From Cannabis sativa (Eukaryota > Streptophyta > Magnoliopsida > Rosales > Cannabaceae): a stretch of 64,000 bases of DNA. The DNA is taken from positions 2,232,001 through 2,296,000 of the forward strand of contig NW_026870037.1 of the NCBI RefSeq assembly GCF_029168945.1. Reading direction: 5' to 3'. Positions 46,668 to 59,399 of this stretch are shown here, piece by piece; position 1 is the stretch's first letter, and each line of letters opens with the position of its first letter. A model generated the notes under the pieces. It saw only the letters and a list, made by a program, of their open reading frames with translations. It ran no database searches and was not told where the DNA came from. The position numbers and the translations under genes are program-made.

Positions 46668-47755
46668 CAAAAATAAGTTTTTCCAACATTTTTAAATAAT
46701 CGTTTAAAGTATTCCTGTCGGTTTTAACTGTCACCTATACGACCGTTGTAAAACGGACATAATTGGTGACGGTTCAAAACCGTCGCTAATGTGGGTTTCC
46801 CGACGGTTTAAAACCTTCGCCTATATCAGGGTATAGGCGACGGTTTTAAACCGGTTTAAAACCGTCGCCTATACACCTATACCCTGTTATAGGCGAAGGT
46901 TTTAAACCGTCGGGAATGTAAAAAAAAAAAAAAAGACCGATTTTTCTGCCATTAATTCTATATTTTCCCTTATTTTTTTCCTCTATTAACTTTATAATTT
47001 TACCTAAATTAAAATAAAACAACTAATTAATTTTTTTACAATAAGAACTAACTTTAAAACAAATTAAATTTATACAATAATAAAATAAATATATATAATA
47101 AATAAAAAAGTATATAAATAAATAAATGTATTTATACCGAGCTTGGAGAGAAAGGGAGACTGACGGGAGGTGGTGGTGGTCCGACGTATGAGACGAAGAT
47201 GAGAGGGACACCAATAGGAGGTGGTGGTAGTCCGACGTATGCGACGAAGAGTAGATGGAGACCGACGGGAGGAGGGGTGGGTGGAGATCGATGGACGAGA
47301 GAGACAAGAAGAAATGGAGATCTAGAGAGGGAGGAAGACGGCGATTGAGGAGGGCGATGGTGCGGAGGCGTCGGTGGGGTTTTGGAGAGTTAAGATTTTC
47401 GTTTTAGGGTGTGGGTAATGGAGAAGAAATAGGTGAGAAGATATAGGTGAGCATGTGGGAAATAAAAAAAAAGTAGGTGGGCACGTGGGAAATGTGGCAA
47501 GAAGTAGATGATGATTTTTCAATGGACCCTTATAGGCGACTGTTAAAACCGTCGCCTATAAGGGTCCATTAAAAAATTGCATTTTATTAAAAAAATGTCG
47601 CCTATTTTGTTTACTACAATTTTAAACCGTCAGGAATACTAAATTTTTCCCGACAGTTTTAAATAGTTACTTAACTTTTTTAGCGACGGTCCCCGAAGAA
47701 AAATCGTTTTTAGGACCGTCGCGAATTCTGATATTTGTAGTAGTGACAGTTCAAA
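46668..47755. mobile_element. CACTA-like MITE with ACCGTCGCC subterminal repeats
   Basis: The right end is TTTGTAGTAGTG (CACTACTACAAA reversed); the left end reads TCTACTACAAAAATA and is worn. Both arms carry many copies of a motif like TAAAACCGTCGCCTATA in both orientations, including nested palindromes at 46790-46920 and 47525-47560. This is the usual layout of CACTA transposase-binding subterminal repeats. Inside, 47140-47520 is GC-richer and leader-like on the minus strand, with a 94- and a 66-codon frame of Ser/Pro/His-rich composition and no domain. About 1.1 kb; non-autonomous. Confidence 0.65.
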
Positions 47756-48083
47756 CCACGTTACACTATATATTATAAAGTTCCTAATTTTTATAATATG
47801 ATTTTTAATTTTTTTTTTATATTAAAAACAAATATATATAATATATGTATATCATACATTATTTTTTTGAGATAATTTAATATAATGATTTAGTGACTAG
47901 TATTATGGTGTGATGTTAAAACTTTAATAAGATTTTTTTTGTTTGTACTGTTAAAACTTTATAGATTGATTTTTAAATTTTTATTATAATATTCGATAAT
48001 AATGGTAGTGTAAACTGCTCAAACTGTACTGCGCTACATTGTATTTTTGTAGTGTGATTTTTGCAATTTTAAGATCTTGCGGT

Positions 48084-48436
48084 TAGGGGTAAAAATCGGC
48101 CGGTTATGGTCGATTTTTACAATTTTATAACCGACCGGTCGGTTACGGTTTTTTTTTTACGAAAACCGTAACCGACCGTTTAGAAATTATAACTGTATAA
48201 AACCGACCGTATAGTTTTTGGCGGTTTTTTGGTTTGGCAGTTTTGGACGGTTTTTTAGTTTAACCATTTTTTTATTTCAAAAATCGAAACCGACCGCCAT
48301 GCCAAAAAAAATCGAAATCGAAACCGAAACTGAAACCGACCGCCAAATTCGGTGATGACATGGAACCGAAAATTCGATTATGGTCTGGTCGGTTTGATGG
48401 TCGATTTCGGTTTATTGGTTTTTATGAACACCCCTA
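48084..48436. mobile_element. hAT MITE, TSD CTTGCGGT
   Basis: CTTGCGGT at 48076-48083 is repeated at 48437-48444. The 353-bp insert begins TAGGGGTAAAAATCGG and ends GAACACCCCTA. It is packed with ACCGACCG/CGGTCGGT motifs in both orientations. It is the same family as 57781-58127, there in reverse orientation. No protein. Confidence 0.88.
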
Positions 48437-48737
48437 CTTGCGGTGCAGTTTGAAAAATTACAACTCGCACTACCCGCACCGCAAACACCCCTAATTGAAA
48501 GTTTATTAAAAGACTTGGCCAAAGAAGATAGCAGGTAGTTTTTTCTAATTAAATTTTCACTTTGCTTAAGACCAACTTAATAGTCTATTAAATGTAATTA
48601 TGAAAATAATAATTTAGTTGTGAAAGCGTTATTATTACGCACTTGTAGTGCCCAATACTATCGAGTTTACAAATGATTAATAATATTTTAAATATTTATT
48701 TAATTAACATATATGACCTAATACTCAGGAGCAAGGC

Positions 48738-50883
48738 TCTAACACCCTAACGTCTAGGGACCTTATATGTGTGCTTTTGGAACAGAGCCTTGTAATAGTA
48801 CATTAACTATTTAATCAAATCCGTGATAATAGTAAATACTTCACCAAAACAAATTCATAACAATAAATAGGATGACATCGCTAAAAATTTGTTTCAGCAA
48901 TCCCCTCTTACAAAAATTTTACAAAAGCCCTATATACATAAGTAAGTCAATACACATCAGGTGCAGCCCAAAACATCTTTTGGCAACTCGACTACACAAA
49001 CCAAATAAGTCGATATGTATATTATTGTAGAAGACTGTCATCTCATGGTTGCCCTAGTTTCCCTTTGCCCTTACTTACACCACAAAACACCTGTGAATCA
49101 CAAAGACTCAACAAAAAAAAAGGTAAACAATAAATACATGTCAATGAGATAACTAAATTAGAATAATAATATAATTAAATAGTAATACACAAATACTTGT
49201 CTTAAAAGACAAGCTATAACTGTTACTTCACAAAGTAACTATTTCTATTGTTGCCTAATAAAACAATCCTGATGCCCTAAGTTGGCATCTACTCATCTCT
49301 TGTTGCCCAATAAGGCAATGTTAATGCCCTATCTTAGCATCCATATACCTTTGTCATTGTCTAATAAGACAATCGCCAGGTAAGAAACTTAATAACTGTT
49401 TCAATTGACGTCATGACTTTACTTTGCTTAATGGTAATCTCTATTTCTTTACCTCGATCATAATCGAGTCATAACGATTATAATCATATCTTGACATGCT
49501 ATGTGGTACGGATGTCCTTTTTTTACCTCAAGTTCCAATTCAAGAATGTCGACCGGCCCAAAATAGAGACAAATCAACGATTCCGAACCCTATATCACAA
49601 TAACAAAAAAGAACAATCAAACACTTGACCTAACCTATTCTAGGTCTTTAATTCATCACCATAAGTTCCCCTATTGATCACTAGGGTACCAATACCCTAA
49701 ACATTGTGAAAACATAAAAAAATGGGGTTCCTAGCATCACCAAAAAGGTAAGTTATTTAGAAAATTACAAGTTGTTTTAAGGGTTTCCTGCTAAAAACGA
49801 TCTCTCAGTTTTCCAAAAATGGTCTACCATTTTTCCGAAAACGGTCTACCATTTTCTATAGGAAATAAAAACCCCGAGTTTCAACATCTCCAAACTCCAC
49901 CAATACCTAACCAAATAATTTCAAACATCACAAAACAGTTATACAATATCATTATAACAATCTATTGATAGAAATTAAAATCATACCCAAACATGAAAGA
50001 TGCCATAAGAGCTCAAGCTTTGAGTTCAGAAACTCAAACTTGGCTCTCACCTCACTACAGTTGTACACTTATCAAAAGAACATCAAAAACACTTCCATTC
50101 CATCCTAGAAACAAAACCAAAACCCTACTTATATCACAACAGCTACAGAACAAAAGTCAACTTCCCAAATCCTAAAGGTTTTCATGAAACTTAAGGGAAA
50201 AAAACTAAAACCCTTACCTTATGCTTCCTCTTCAAGCTAGGCTCACCTACTAGCTGCTACTAGGGCTTGAGGAGCTGGAATGGACAAAAAAAAGACAAAA
50301 AAAAGGTTTGTTGCTTTGATTTTTCTTTGGTCAATAGAGGGGAAAAAGACAAGGTGTTGCTTTGTTTTGTTTTTTTTTTAACTTATCAACTTATATATAC
50401 ATATTAGCTCAAAAAAAAAAAAAAGAATTAAAAGAAAAAGAGAAAAAAAAATAAAAATAAAAATAATTAATTTAATTAAAAAAATATTAATTTTTTCCAT
50501 TCTTAACTATTAAGAAATCTCTAACCCTAGGGAATTTGGTCAACATGAATACCACCAAAATACCTGGTAATTCTAAAACTACCTTAGCTGAACAATCTCA
50601 CTAATATGACTAACTAAAAGTGTTGTGATATATTAGGCCTCCGATCTGGTCTCTAAGGAAGCCAAAAAAAAAATATTATTCCACAAATAACATACATCAT
50701 ACCCACATAGTCCAATAAAATCTCTGTAATTAATAAATTACGCTTATTTATCCACTTATGGCAAAATTTCTTAATTCACGCTGAAGTAGATTAGTAGGAT
50801 CATAATCCTACTCATCATACCCTAATTAACCTTTGATTATAATAAGTCCTTATTATTCATAATTAGGTTTTTGGGATATTACA
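48738..50883 (-). repeat. Ty3/gypsy 3' LTR, minus strand
   Basis: On the minus strand the LTR begins TGTAATATCCC at 50883 and ends GGGTGTTAGA near 48738, about 2.15 kb. Directly upstream is GGAGATGATAAT, acting as a polypurine tract, preceded by integrase text, so this is the 3' LTR. Around 49020-49105 it shares the block GATTCACAGGTGTTT...GCAACCATGAGATGACAG with the LTR at 12752-13376. It also contains repeated GCCTTATTGGGCAA-like and GCATCAGGATTG-like lines at 49240-49380. Frames inside it, such as 49993-50175, have no recognised domain. Confidence 0.75.
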
Positions 50884-51313
50884 ATTATCATCTCCTTATC
50901 GAAATTTTGTCCTCAAAATTTACCTGAACAACTCAAAACACTGCTTCTGCATCTGCGACTCTAACTCCTAAGTTGCTTCTTTGACCTTGATGTTTCTCCA
51001 CAATACTTTAACTAGTGGAATTGTCATGTTCCGGAGTACTTTCTCTTCTCAGTCCAAAACCTAGACATGTTATTCCTCATATGATAAGTCTATCTAAAGC
51101 TCAATATCACCATAACTCAATATGACACGTACTTCCTAAGCATAGAGATATTAAATAGGTTATGCACTCTAAATAACGTAGGAGGTAAGGCTAGCCAATA
51201 ACCTACCTAGCCTACCCATTCCAGTATCTCAAAATGACCAATTAATCTAGGGCTTAGTTCCCCTTTCATCTTGAATCTACATATCACTTTCATATGCAAT
51301 ACTCAGAAATATT
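50884..51313 (-). pseudogene. Gypsy integrase C-terminus
   Basis: Minus-strand text reads, with stops, GDIEL-IDLSYEE--V-VLD, then VLRNMTIPLVKVLWRNIKVK, EAT, ELESQMQKQCFELF. This matches the end of gypsy polyproteins (the DIEL...EEPV-ILD...LRNK-IPLVKVLWRN region). The C-terminal line before the LTR (ILRTKF) is typical of these elements. The upstream integrase continues at 54091-54411, beyond a hAT insertion. Confidence 0.82.
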
Positions 51314-51321
51314 GAATATCC

Positions 51322-54082
51322 TAGGGCTGCACATTTAGACCCGCGAACCCAAAAAACCCGACCACCCGCCCCGACCCGTTGCCAAAAAAATTGATCCCCC
51401 TAAAACCCATGTAGTTGGGTCAGGTTCAACCCAAAAAAGACTCCAAACGGGTTTCGGGTTCGGGTTTTGTTAATTGGTTTTTTTTGTTTGGGTTATAACC
51501 CGTAACCCGATACTGTAATCTCTTTAATATTTATCTCTACTTTTTTTTTATATATGATAGATATACTTAATTATTAATTTAATATTATTTCAAAAAGTAA
51601 GCCTATAATATTAATGCCTAACCTATTACCTATTCGTATTATTTCCAAGAGGCTTCCATGACCAATCAGTGAATAGTAATAATATTTAGTATTACTTTTT
51701 GAAGTTGACGTGAGTAAATAGTAATACTATGTTGGGTTTTATGCCCTAAATAAAACTCTATTTCAATGTAATCCAGATTATTCAATATCAATAAAGTAAC
51801 AGAAGTATTTTTCATTCATTTGTGTATGTTTTGGTTCACTTAATCAATTGTTTGTCTATTTGATTTATAAATTCATCCAAACCCCTTTCACATACTTGAT
51901 CATGTTTATTGTGTTGTCAACACAGTGAAAAGTAAACATGACTATGTGAATAAAGGATTCCTAGATTTATCAGAACACTGGGTTTTACTGATATGGCAAT
52001 CTACAACAGAGTTTACTTGCATTTGGAGAAATGCTATGTTCTTTCCAGAACATTGGTTAAAGTAAAGCTCAGGTTGGATGCATGGAGTATGCATTGGAAT
52101 GGACCGATATTGAACTTTGAAATAGATTTATAAAACTTACCATAAATATCTATTCAATTCAATATCACTAAGATGATCCTAGATCACATGATCGAAATCT
52201 TGATATGGTTAGGCTCAATCTCAAGAGTGTTATTCGTGTTCTTTGATTTGTTAGTTAAGCCTACTTTTGGGTCAGGGTGATACGTACATTTTGGGAACAC
52301 GGTAGTGCGATTGAGTGGGAGCGCTGACATAAATATGGAATCTATAGCTTCTATCTGGCGAATAGTAAGCAAAGGGTGATTTCCTTCGAGCTTAACCAAA
52401 CGAGATAAATGATGGAGTACTCATTTCACTTAGTTGAAATATCATTTATACAGGGTTAAGTGTTTTAAGGATAAAATACATTGTAGGGTGTTACGGTAAT
52501 TAAGTCCCTTTACAGTGTAAATCATCCATATAGAGGATCATTGATCACATTAGGATTATAACAATGGATAACTAATGATGTGTCTATATGGTGGAACATA
52601 TAGAGCATTCTATATATTGAGAGTGCAATTCTAAGTTCCATGTGTGGATTCAACGAAGAATTAATAAGTCAGTGAATTTAAGTAGCAAATTCTTGATTTG
52701 CTTATTGGAAGCTCGGATATATAGACCCATGGTCCCCCCACTAGTTGAGATAATATTACTTGTAAGACTCATTTAATTGATTTTAATTAATCAATTATAA
52801 TTCTCAAGTTAGACTGTGTTTATTTGAGAATTTATCACTTATTAAGGGCAAAACAGTAAATAGAGATTTTGAAGGGTATATTTATTAATTAGGAAACTTT
52901 AATTAGTTTTATTATTAATAAATAAATAAATGACAATATATTATTTGATAATTAATTTAAATTATTAAATAATTAGATTTGACATTTATGTGGTTGAACA
53001 AAGGAATTGGCAGTTTTTGACAAAACAGGAAACTATCAATGTAGGAAAATGAAAGTTGGAAAAGTGGCAAACCTTGTTTCCACAATGCCTAGGTCGGCCA
53101 CTATGCTTCCCTTTTCTCATTGATTTTTCAATTTTAAAATGTCAATTAATTCAACCATAGCCCTGGGTGGTCTTCTATAAATAGAAGACAAAGGCTTCAG
53201 TTTTGAATACACATTATTCTGACAGAATTTTCTCACTCAAAACTCTCTCTGAGCCGCCACCCTCTCTCTCTCTATTCCTTCACTGTTTCGAAATCTATAA
53301 GTGTTAGAGTAGTGCCCACACACATCAAGTAATTCCTCAATCATAGTGAGGAAGGCTGTGTAGAATTCAGAAACAACAAAGAAGGACTATTGGGCTCAAA
53401 TCTTGATTATACTCTGCGACAGAAAGGAATCAAGGGTTAGAGATCTGAGTGGGAGGAGACATATATTCCACTGCACCCAATGTAAGATTTCTGATACTTT
53501 TATGTGTTTAATTTTCCATCGTTTTAGAAGTTCATATTTAGGTTGTTAAATCAACATACTTGTGAGTAGATCTAAGTTCCTGGTAAAATAACTTCCAACA
53601 TACTATTTTTTTAATAATATTCACTTTCAAACAGAAGTTCAACTGGTGCCTGCCTATTCGTCTTCACTTCAGGTCAGTGGACTGGAACTAGACTCGTCGA
53701 CCGTCGTCACCGACTCACCCTCACCAGTCGACTCGAGTCGTCGTCACCCACACCTAGTCACGGAGTCACCCACCCTTACATTAAACCATTACCATGCACG
53801 GTACGCACACACGCTTCTTCTTCTCCAAAACCGGCGACGGAGATGGTTCTCTTCTCCGGCGGAGTCGCATCCCAGAGCAGTTGGCTCAATTCATTTCAGC
53901 CTTCGGGCTTAGCCCAATAGGACCCGAACTCGACTACACCCGACCCACAATAGCTTGACCAGATACCCAACGCACCTGAACACCCAAATACCAGGTTCGG
54001 TTGTGCATTTCCAAGATTCGAAGCCCGAAAACCCGAACCTGAAACCCCAAAAACCCAAAAATCCGACCCGTGTGCACCCCTA
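51322..54082. mobile_element. hAT element (about 885 bp of its own) with nested solo LTR, TSD GAATATCC
   Basis: GAATATCC at 51314-51321 recurs at 54083-54090. The ends are TAGGGCTGCACA and, reversed, TAGGGGTGCACA, followed by repeated CGGGTT/AACCCG blocks on both sides. After removing the solo LTR (51730-53600) and one TSD copy, about 885 bp remains. The right arm (53640-53920) is GC-rich with TCGTC repeats and an 88-codon frame, perhaps captured exon sequence. There is no hAT transposase, so it is non-autonomous. It lies in the gypsy integrase. Confidence 0.88.
51730..53600 (+). mobile_element. Family-1 solo LTR, TSD TACTA
   Basis: TACTA at 51725-51729 recurs at 53601-53605 around 1871 bp running TGTTGGG to TTCCAACA. 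A TATA box (TATAAATAG) lies near 53177. It shares with the solo LTR at 35920 a stretch (51780-51870) absent from element A and B LTRs. It is the youngest layer at this spot: LTR in hAT in gypsy. Confidence 0.92.
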
Positions 54083-54090
54083 GAATATCC

Positions 54091-54411
54091 CACTAGGAAC
54101 TCGATATCCCTACACTTCAGATCAGCATAGCTTTTCTGTCTGCTTTGTGAAGCAAGCATACGAGATCAAATATTTTGAATGGCTTCACTTGTCCTCTGAA
54201 CTACTTCGAGTCCAATATACCTCCTCTCAACGGCTTCATCCCAGTGAATAGACGATTGACATTTTCTCTCATATAACATCTCGTAAGGTGACCTGCCAAT
54301 GGTACTCTAATAACTATTATTATACAAGAACTCAATCAAGGGTATAAACTTATTCCAGAAACCTTTAAAATCTATCACACATGCTCATAACATACCTTCA
54401 AATGTCTGAAT
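54091..54411 (-). pseudogene. Gypsy integrase middle part
   Basis: Minus-strand text reads SIQTFEGML, CVIDFKGFWNKFIPLIEFLY, NNSY, TIGRSPYEMLYERKCQS, IHWDEAVERRYIGLEVVQRT, then MLASQSRQKSYADLKCRDIE. This is the well-known gypsy integrase region that precedes the 50884-51313 segment. Integrase joins element ends to host DNA. Several stops are present. To the right it runs into a worn LTR fragment, so the rest of pol is missing. Confidence 0.88.
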
Positions 54412-55203
54412 AGATCTACATCAAATAGGGATAAATTTACTGTCCTACCCTTCAATGTATTTTATCTTTGAAATACTTAGCTACCTATAAATGATATTTA
54501 AGTAAACTAATATAATTACTGAAATAAGATCTCAATCATTTATCTATATTAAGCCAAGCTCGAAGAAAATCATCGTTTTACTTTTAAATACTTATAGAAG
54601 CTATAGATTCCATATCCATGATTAGCGCTCCCACTCAATTATACTATCATATTTCCAAGATGTAAGTATCCGCCTGAACCATTGGTTAGCTTTCACGAAC
54701 AACTCTAAGATCATAAATAATACAATTAAGATCGAACCTAACTATAGGATTAAGATCTATTGACCTAAGATCAACCAGTGATATTGACTTAGAAAGATTT
54801 AACCGTAAGTTTACGATATCTTATCTAAGTTAAATATCGGTTCAATCTGATGTATACTCCATACATCCGATACTAGCATACTTTACCAATACTCTGGAAA
54901 GGACATAACATTTATCCAAGGTGTAAGTATACTTTATTGCTGATTATCATGTCAGTTTAAATCCTATATACTGACAAATCATGAGACTTAAACTTTGAAA
55001 TATATAATCATGGTGATATTCCACTGTGTTGACAACGCTATCGTCATGAATAACTATATGTTCTGAATTTAATAAAATTTATACATTAAATATTTAATCA
55101 TGAAATAAATCATGTGAACATATAAAATGATTTATGATCTTTCATTAATTAGTAAATCTAATTATATTAAAATGAGTTTTATTTAGGACACGAAACCTAA
55201 TAA
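54412..55203 (-). repeat. Old, truncated family-1-like LTR
   Basis: The minus-strand sequence follows the first 800 bases of the family-1 LTR but is strongly diverged. Still recognisable are the end GAGTTTTATTTAGG-AC (55178-55195), the TGACTTGG-like block and the core with GCTATAGATTCCAT and TAGCGCTCCCACTCAATT near 54600-54640. The other half of the LTR is absent. It marks a much older insertion of the same lineage. Confidence 0.75.
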
Positions 55204-55239
55204 TAGTCCCACTTAACCACCTATAAAAAGTATCCAACA

Positions 55240-57110
55240 AACTATTATCTGGTGGAATAAGAGGATCAAGCGGCGTAGAAGGCTTGATTTTTCTTTTCAT
55301 TTTAGTATAGTTTTTAAACCAAGTAGGCTTGTTTCTCTTCCTCTTTCAAAATTGAATCCCCTCTGGTGGTTCTCTAAGGCCAGTACCTCACCCTGTGATT
55401 GGCTGTCAGCTATGGAAATAATGGTGGCATCCACTGGAGTACATGGATCCTCATCAACATAATAATCATACCCATCGGGGAACACATCAACATATTCTTC
55501 CATGGGATGTGATGGGGTTCGTGCATCTACTGAAGGATTTGGTGTTGGATCTGTTGCAGGCTTATTCTGTAATGTACTCAAAATCACATTGAGCTGCTCC
55601 ATATGTAATAAGGTTCTAGCCAACCTCAGTTCTAGGTGGCTAGTCTAGTATGCCTCCTTCAACTCAACTTGACAAGCGTAAAGACCCTTCTGCTTAGCTT
55701 CCATCCTATCTAATCTCTGTACTAAATTTTGGTACTTCGCACGATCGAGCCCTAAAGATGATGCAACAAGTTCAGGTTTTGGCTCAAGAAAAGTAGTAGA
55801 TTCGATATTTTTTGCTACTTTTCTTTTGCTTAGCTTTGAAAATAGCAGGGTGATGGGTGTCATTTTCAAACCGCGTCTCATTGACACCCATCTCAATCAC
55901 TATCTCACCATGGTTGTAAGTGATTTTTCTGGCATACATTCTTGATTTTGATGAGGACATAACCATCTCATAACAATCAGTTTTTGTTTAAGAAAGAAAA
56001 CAGACTAAAGGATAATATCCAATCCAGAACATATCGGCAACCAATCGAAAATCTATCAAGAAATAGACAGAACACAATAGATGAAAAAATACAACTTATC
56101 ATCGAGAACCAATCCATAACCAATCAAGAAAGAGAGACATAACACAATAGGTGCAAAAGCACATAACTTATAATTAAAAATGTATCGAGAACCCGTCAAT
56201 GACACATTGACATAGAAAAAATGAGAAATTTCAAACATAGCTTATATATTATTGAAACACAATTGTCAAATAGTCAAAAACACATTGATAACCTATCATT
56301 AAATAGAGAGACTATATAAATCATGCAAAGTTTTAGCAAAAAGATAGCAAGATACTATCAGAAATTAAACAATACAATAATAGTAGAAATAAAATCATAC
56401 CCGGTCGTTTAGAAAATATTGGACCAAGTATTTTCTTCAAATTGTCAACACTTCCACTAGTTTCCTTGCTACTTTAGCTAAGTATTCTAGGTACCTGAAT
56501 AACATGCTTCACATTGAACTTCTTTCCAATTTATAAAATTTTCTCTTTGGCCCAATATTGTAATATCAGTGCGTAGCCATAAAATGTGTACTTCGCCTCA
56601 ATAGCATTCTTCTTGTCTATATTAGCCTTCATTTTTAATATGTCTTTGTGCACATAAGACATAATTCTGCTAGAAGATCTTTTCCCCCAAAGAATTTGGA
56701 AAAAGAAGCTAATATCCTCAACAAAACTCAGTATACCACTCGTAATATATGTGTTCTTCGCACGATCTATGAGAAATCCCTTCGCAAACAAGCACAACCC
56801 TAGCAGTTCAAGAATTGGTCGTAAATATGTCCCATCTTCACGTTTCCAGACTTGTTGAAATAAAGATTCAACGATTAGTCATGTCCAATGTGAGCATTCT
56901 TCTCCTCATCTGATGGACCTTGCATGAAATTCAGGCTAGTTATGAGAGCGAACTCAACCACGCCAAATCTTGCCTCATTTTTGCTAATGTGCAATCTTAA
57001 TTCGTCCGCCTTCTCAACTTGAACCTTCATTTTTTGCAACATCAATTGGTGCAACAAAATTGAAGAGAAAACGGAAGTTTTAGCCTTCCAAAATTAGTCG
57101 AAGGGATTCC
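55240..57110 (-). pseudogene. Decayed transposon-borne gene resembling DUF1985/Ulp1-type proteins
   Basis: Minus-strand frames in order: 57057-56875 has NEARFGVVEFALITSLNF; 56797-56531 has FLIDRAKNTYI, FFFQILWGKRSSS, MSYVHKDIL and YTFYGYALILQYWAKE; 55896-55645 is charged with DRMEAKQKGLYACQVELKE; 55623-55297 is acidic with EEYVDVFPDGYDYYVDEDP. The F-V-EFALITGLN and WG...YTLYG--A-Q-WA-E patterns fit the DUF1985 domain found in Ulp1-protease-like genes carried by plant Mutator and CACTA elements. No protease catalytic motif is visible. Exons are broken by stops. The carrier element's ends were not identified. Confidence 0.5.
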
Positions 57111-57279
57111 CTACACCCTGTCAATTAAGTCTTCATGTTTTTCAAACTGATCAATGATAGTATTGAATATTATACTCCTCCCATAATCACATGGCTGTAA
57201 AGTGGGTTGAAGTAGGAGCAATAAGCTTTGGAGCTATTTGTAATAAAAAAAATGTTATTTTTTTTACAATAAATAGAAA

Positions 57280-57780
57280 CAATCGATTTGTCATTGAGAA
57301 CCAGTCGATAACCCATCGACAACAATGTAAAATCAAACATGACAACAAAGATATTCAATAGTAAATCATATCACGAACATATTGAGAATCCATCGATAAC
57401 CTATCGACATTAACCAAACATGGAAACATGAAAACCGATGCTTATCCAATCGAGAGCCCATCGTTAATCTATCGACAATGACCATACGTAACAATAAAAA
57501 TTAATGCATAATCCTATTGAGAACCTATCAAAAATCAATCGACAATAACCAAACTTGCCCATTGATTGTTTACAATACTTGATCCTATCGAGAATAATTA
57601 GTCGACAATAACCAAACATGACAATAAAAAAATACTTAATCCTATTGAGAACCCATCGATAATTAGTCGACAATAACCAAACTTTATACATAAAAAAATA
57701 AATGTTTAATCCTATTGAGATAATTAGTTGAGAACAAACATTGATTCTACTTTTAGCCAACCGACACCACCAGATTGAAG
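57280..57780. repeat. Diverged tandem-like repeats with ATCGACAATAACCAAAC
   Basis: About seven uneven copies of a unit of roughly 55-75 bases containing TATTGAGAACCCATCGATAA and TCGACAATAACCAAAC. Weaker copies continue around 56020-56300. On the plus strand they are AT-rich and non-coding. They may be subterminal repeats or an intron of the DUF1985-like transposon gene. Confidence 0.65.
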
Positions 57781-58127
57781 TAGGAGTGTTCATAAAAATC
57801 AAAAAATCGAAACCAACCATCAAACCGACCAGACCGTAACCGAATTTTCGGTTCCACGTCATCACCGAATTTGGCGGTCGGTTTCGGTTTCGGTTTTTTT
57901 GACATGGCGGTCGGTTTCGGTTTTTGAAATAAAAAAAATAGTTTAACTAAAAAACTGTCAAAACCACCAAAAACAGCCTAAAATCGCCAAATCAAACCGT
58001 ACAGTCAGTTTTATACGGTTATAATTTTTAAACGGTCGCTTACGGTTTTCGTAAAATAAAAACCGTAACCGACCAGTCGGTTATAAAATTGTAAAAACCG
58101 ACCATAACTGGCCGATTTTCACCCCTA
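57781..58127. mobile_element. hAT MITE, inverse copy of the one at 48084
   Basis: Begins TAGGAGTGTTCATAAAAATC and ends GATTTTCACCCCTA, 347 bp. Its reverse complement aligns along its length with 48084-48436 (shared CCGACCGCCAAATTCGGTGA and TTCAAAAATCGAAACC-like lines). The flanks GATTGAAG and GATTAAAA agree at 6 of 8 bases, a worn 8-bp TSD. Confidence 0.8.
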
Positions 58128-58679
<552 letters not shown>

Positions 58680-58927
58680 TGTTATAAAATAATATAAAAT
58701 AATATAAAGTAGATGAGAAGAAAGAAGAAGATGAAGAGAGAAAGAGAAAGTGTGAGAATTTCTGAGCTGTTTATTCCAATGGGGTGAACCCCTATTTATA
58801 CAAATACAAGAGTGAGATATTAAGAAACTAAGAAAAAGGGAAACTAAGAAAAAGATGAATGTTGATTACAATTAATGGTAATAAATAAAAGATTTGGACA
58901 TCCACATAATTAATAATATTTATAACA
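58680..58927 (-). repeat. 3' LTR of element C
   Basis: 248 bp with ends TGTTAT and ATAACA, which are mutually inverted. It includes a purine-rich stretch (58710-58755, AGAAGAAAGAAGAAGATGAA-like) shared base for base with the start of the right LTR, apart from a few changes. Confidence 0.85.
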
Positions 58928-58984
58928 CTCCCCCTTGGATGTCCATAATAACTGCCTTATTAAAAATCTTGCTGAAAACTTGAT

Positions 58985-59290
58985 CAAAGGAAAAAGAGTA
59001 TAGTGTAAACTAACTCCCCCTCATTTAAGCATTTGTGGAGATCTTCTAATCGACGAATTTCGATCTTATCTGCCGTCTTCTCAAATGTTGATGTTGGTAA
59101 TAACTTTGTGAATAAGTTTACAAGATTGACACTTGATTAAATATGTTGAACACCAATATGTATTTTCTTGAAGCGTATAAAGAAGAATTTCGTGGAATGT
59201 GTTCTAACTCTATCTCCTTCAATGTACCATCCTTTTAGTTGAGCGATGCAAGCAATATTATCCATAGAGAATTGCTTGGGTTGATACTTC
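58985..59290 (-). pseudogene. Element C RNase H remnant
   Basis: Minus-strand text includes ACIAQLKGWYIEGD, THSTKFFFIRF, HIGVQHI, VNL-NLFTKLLPTSTFEK and IEIRRLEDLHKCL in shifting frames. These are the last third of copia RNase H (the K-FF, NLAD-FTK-LP and MRRL motifs). The active-site part is missing. It identifies element C as copia-derived. Confidence 0.75.
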
Positions 59291-59399
59291 TTTATTGAGT
59301 GTAATCCATATGTTTCCCGAATATGCTATGTCAATGATCTCACTCACACACATTTTCTACTTGCTTCATAAAATGCAAGTATGTTAACATGATTTATAG

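Noticed and set aside
51322..51520. CGGGTTCGGGTTTCGGGTT resembling telomere repeats
   Set aside because: The motif is the subterminal repeat of the hAT element and occurs inverted at its other end; it is not the plant telomere unit in tandem.
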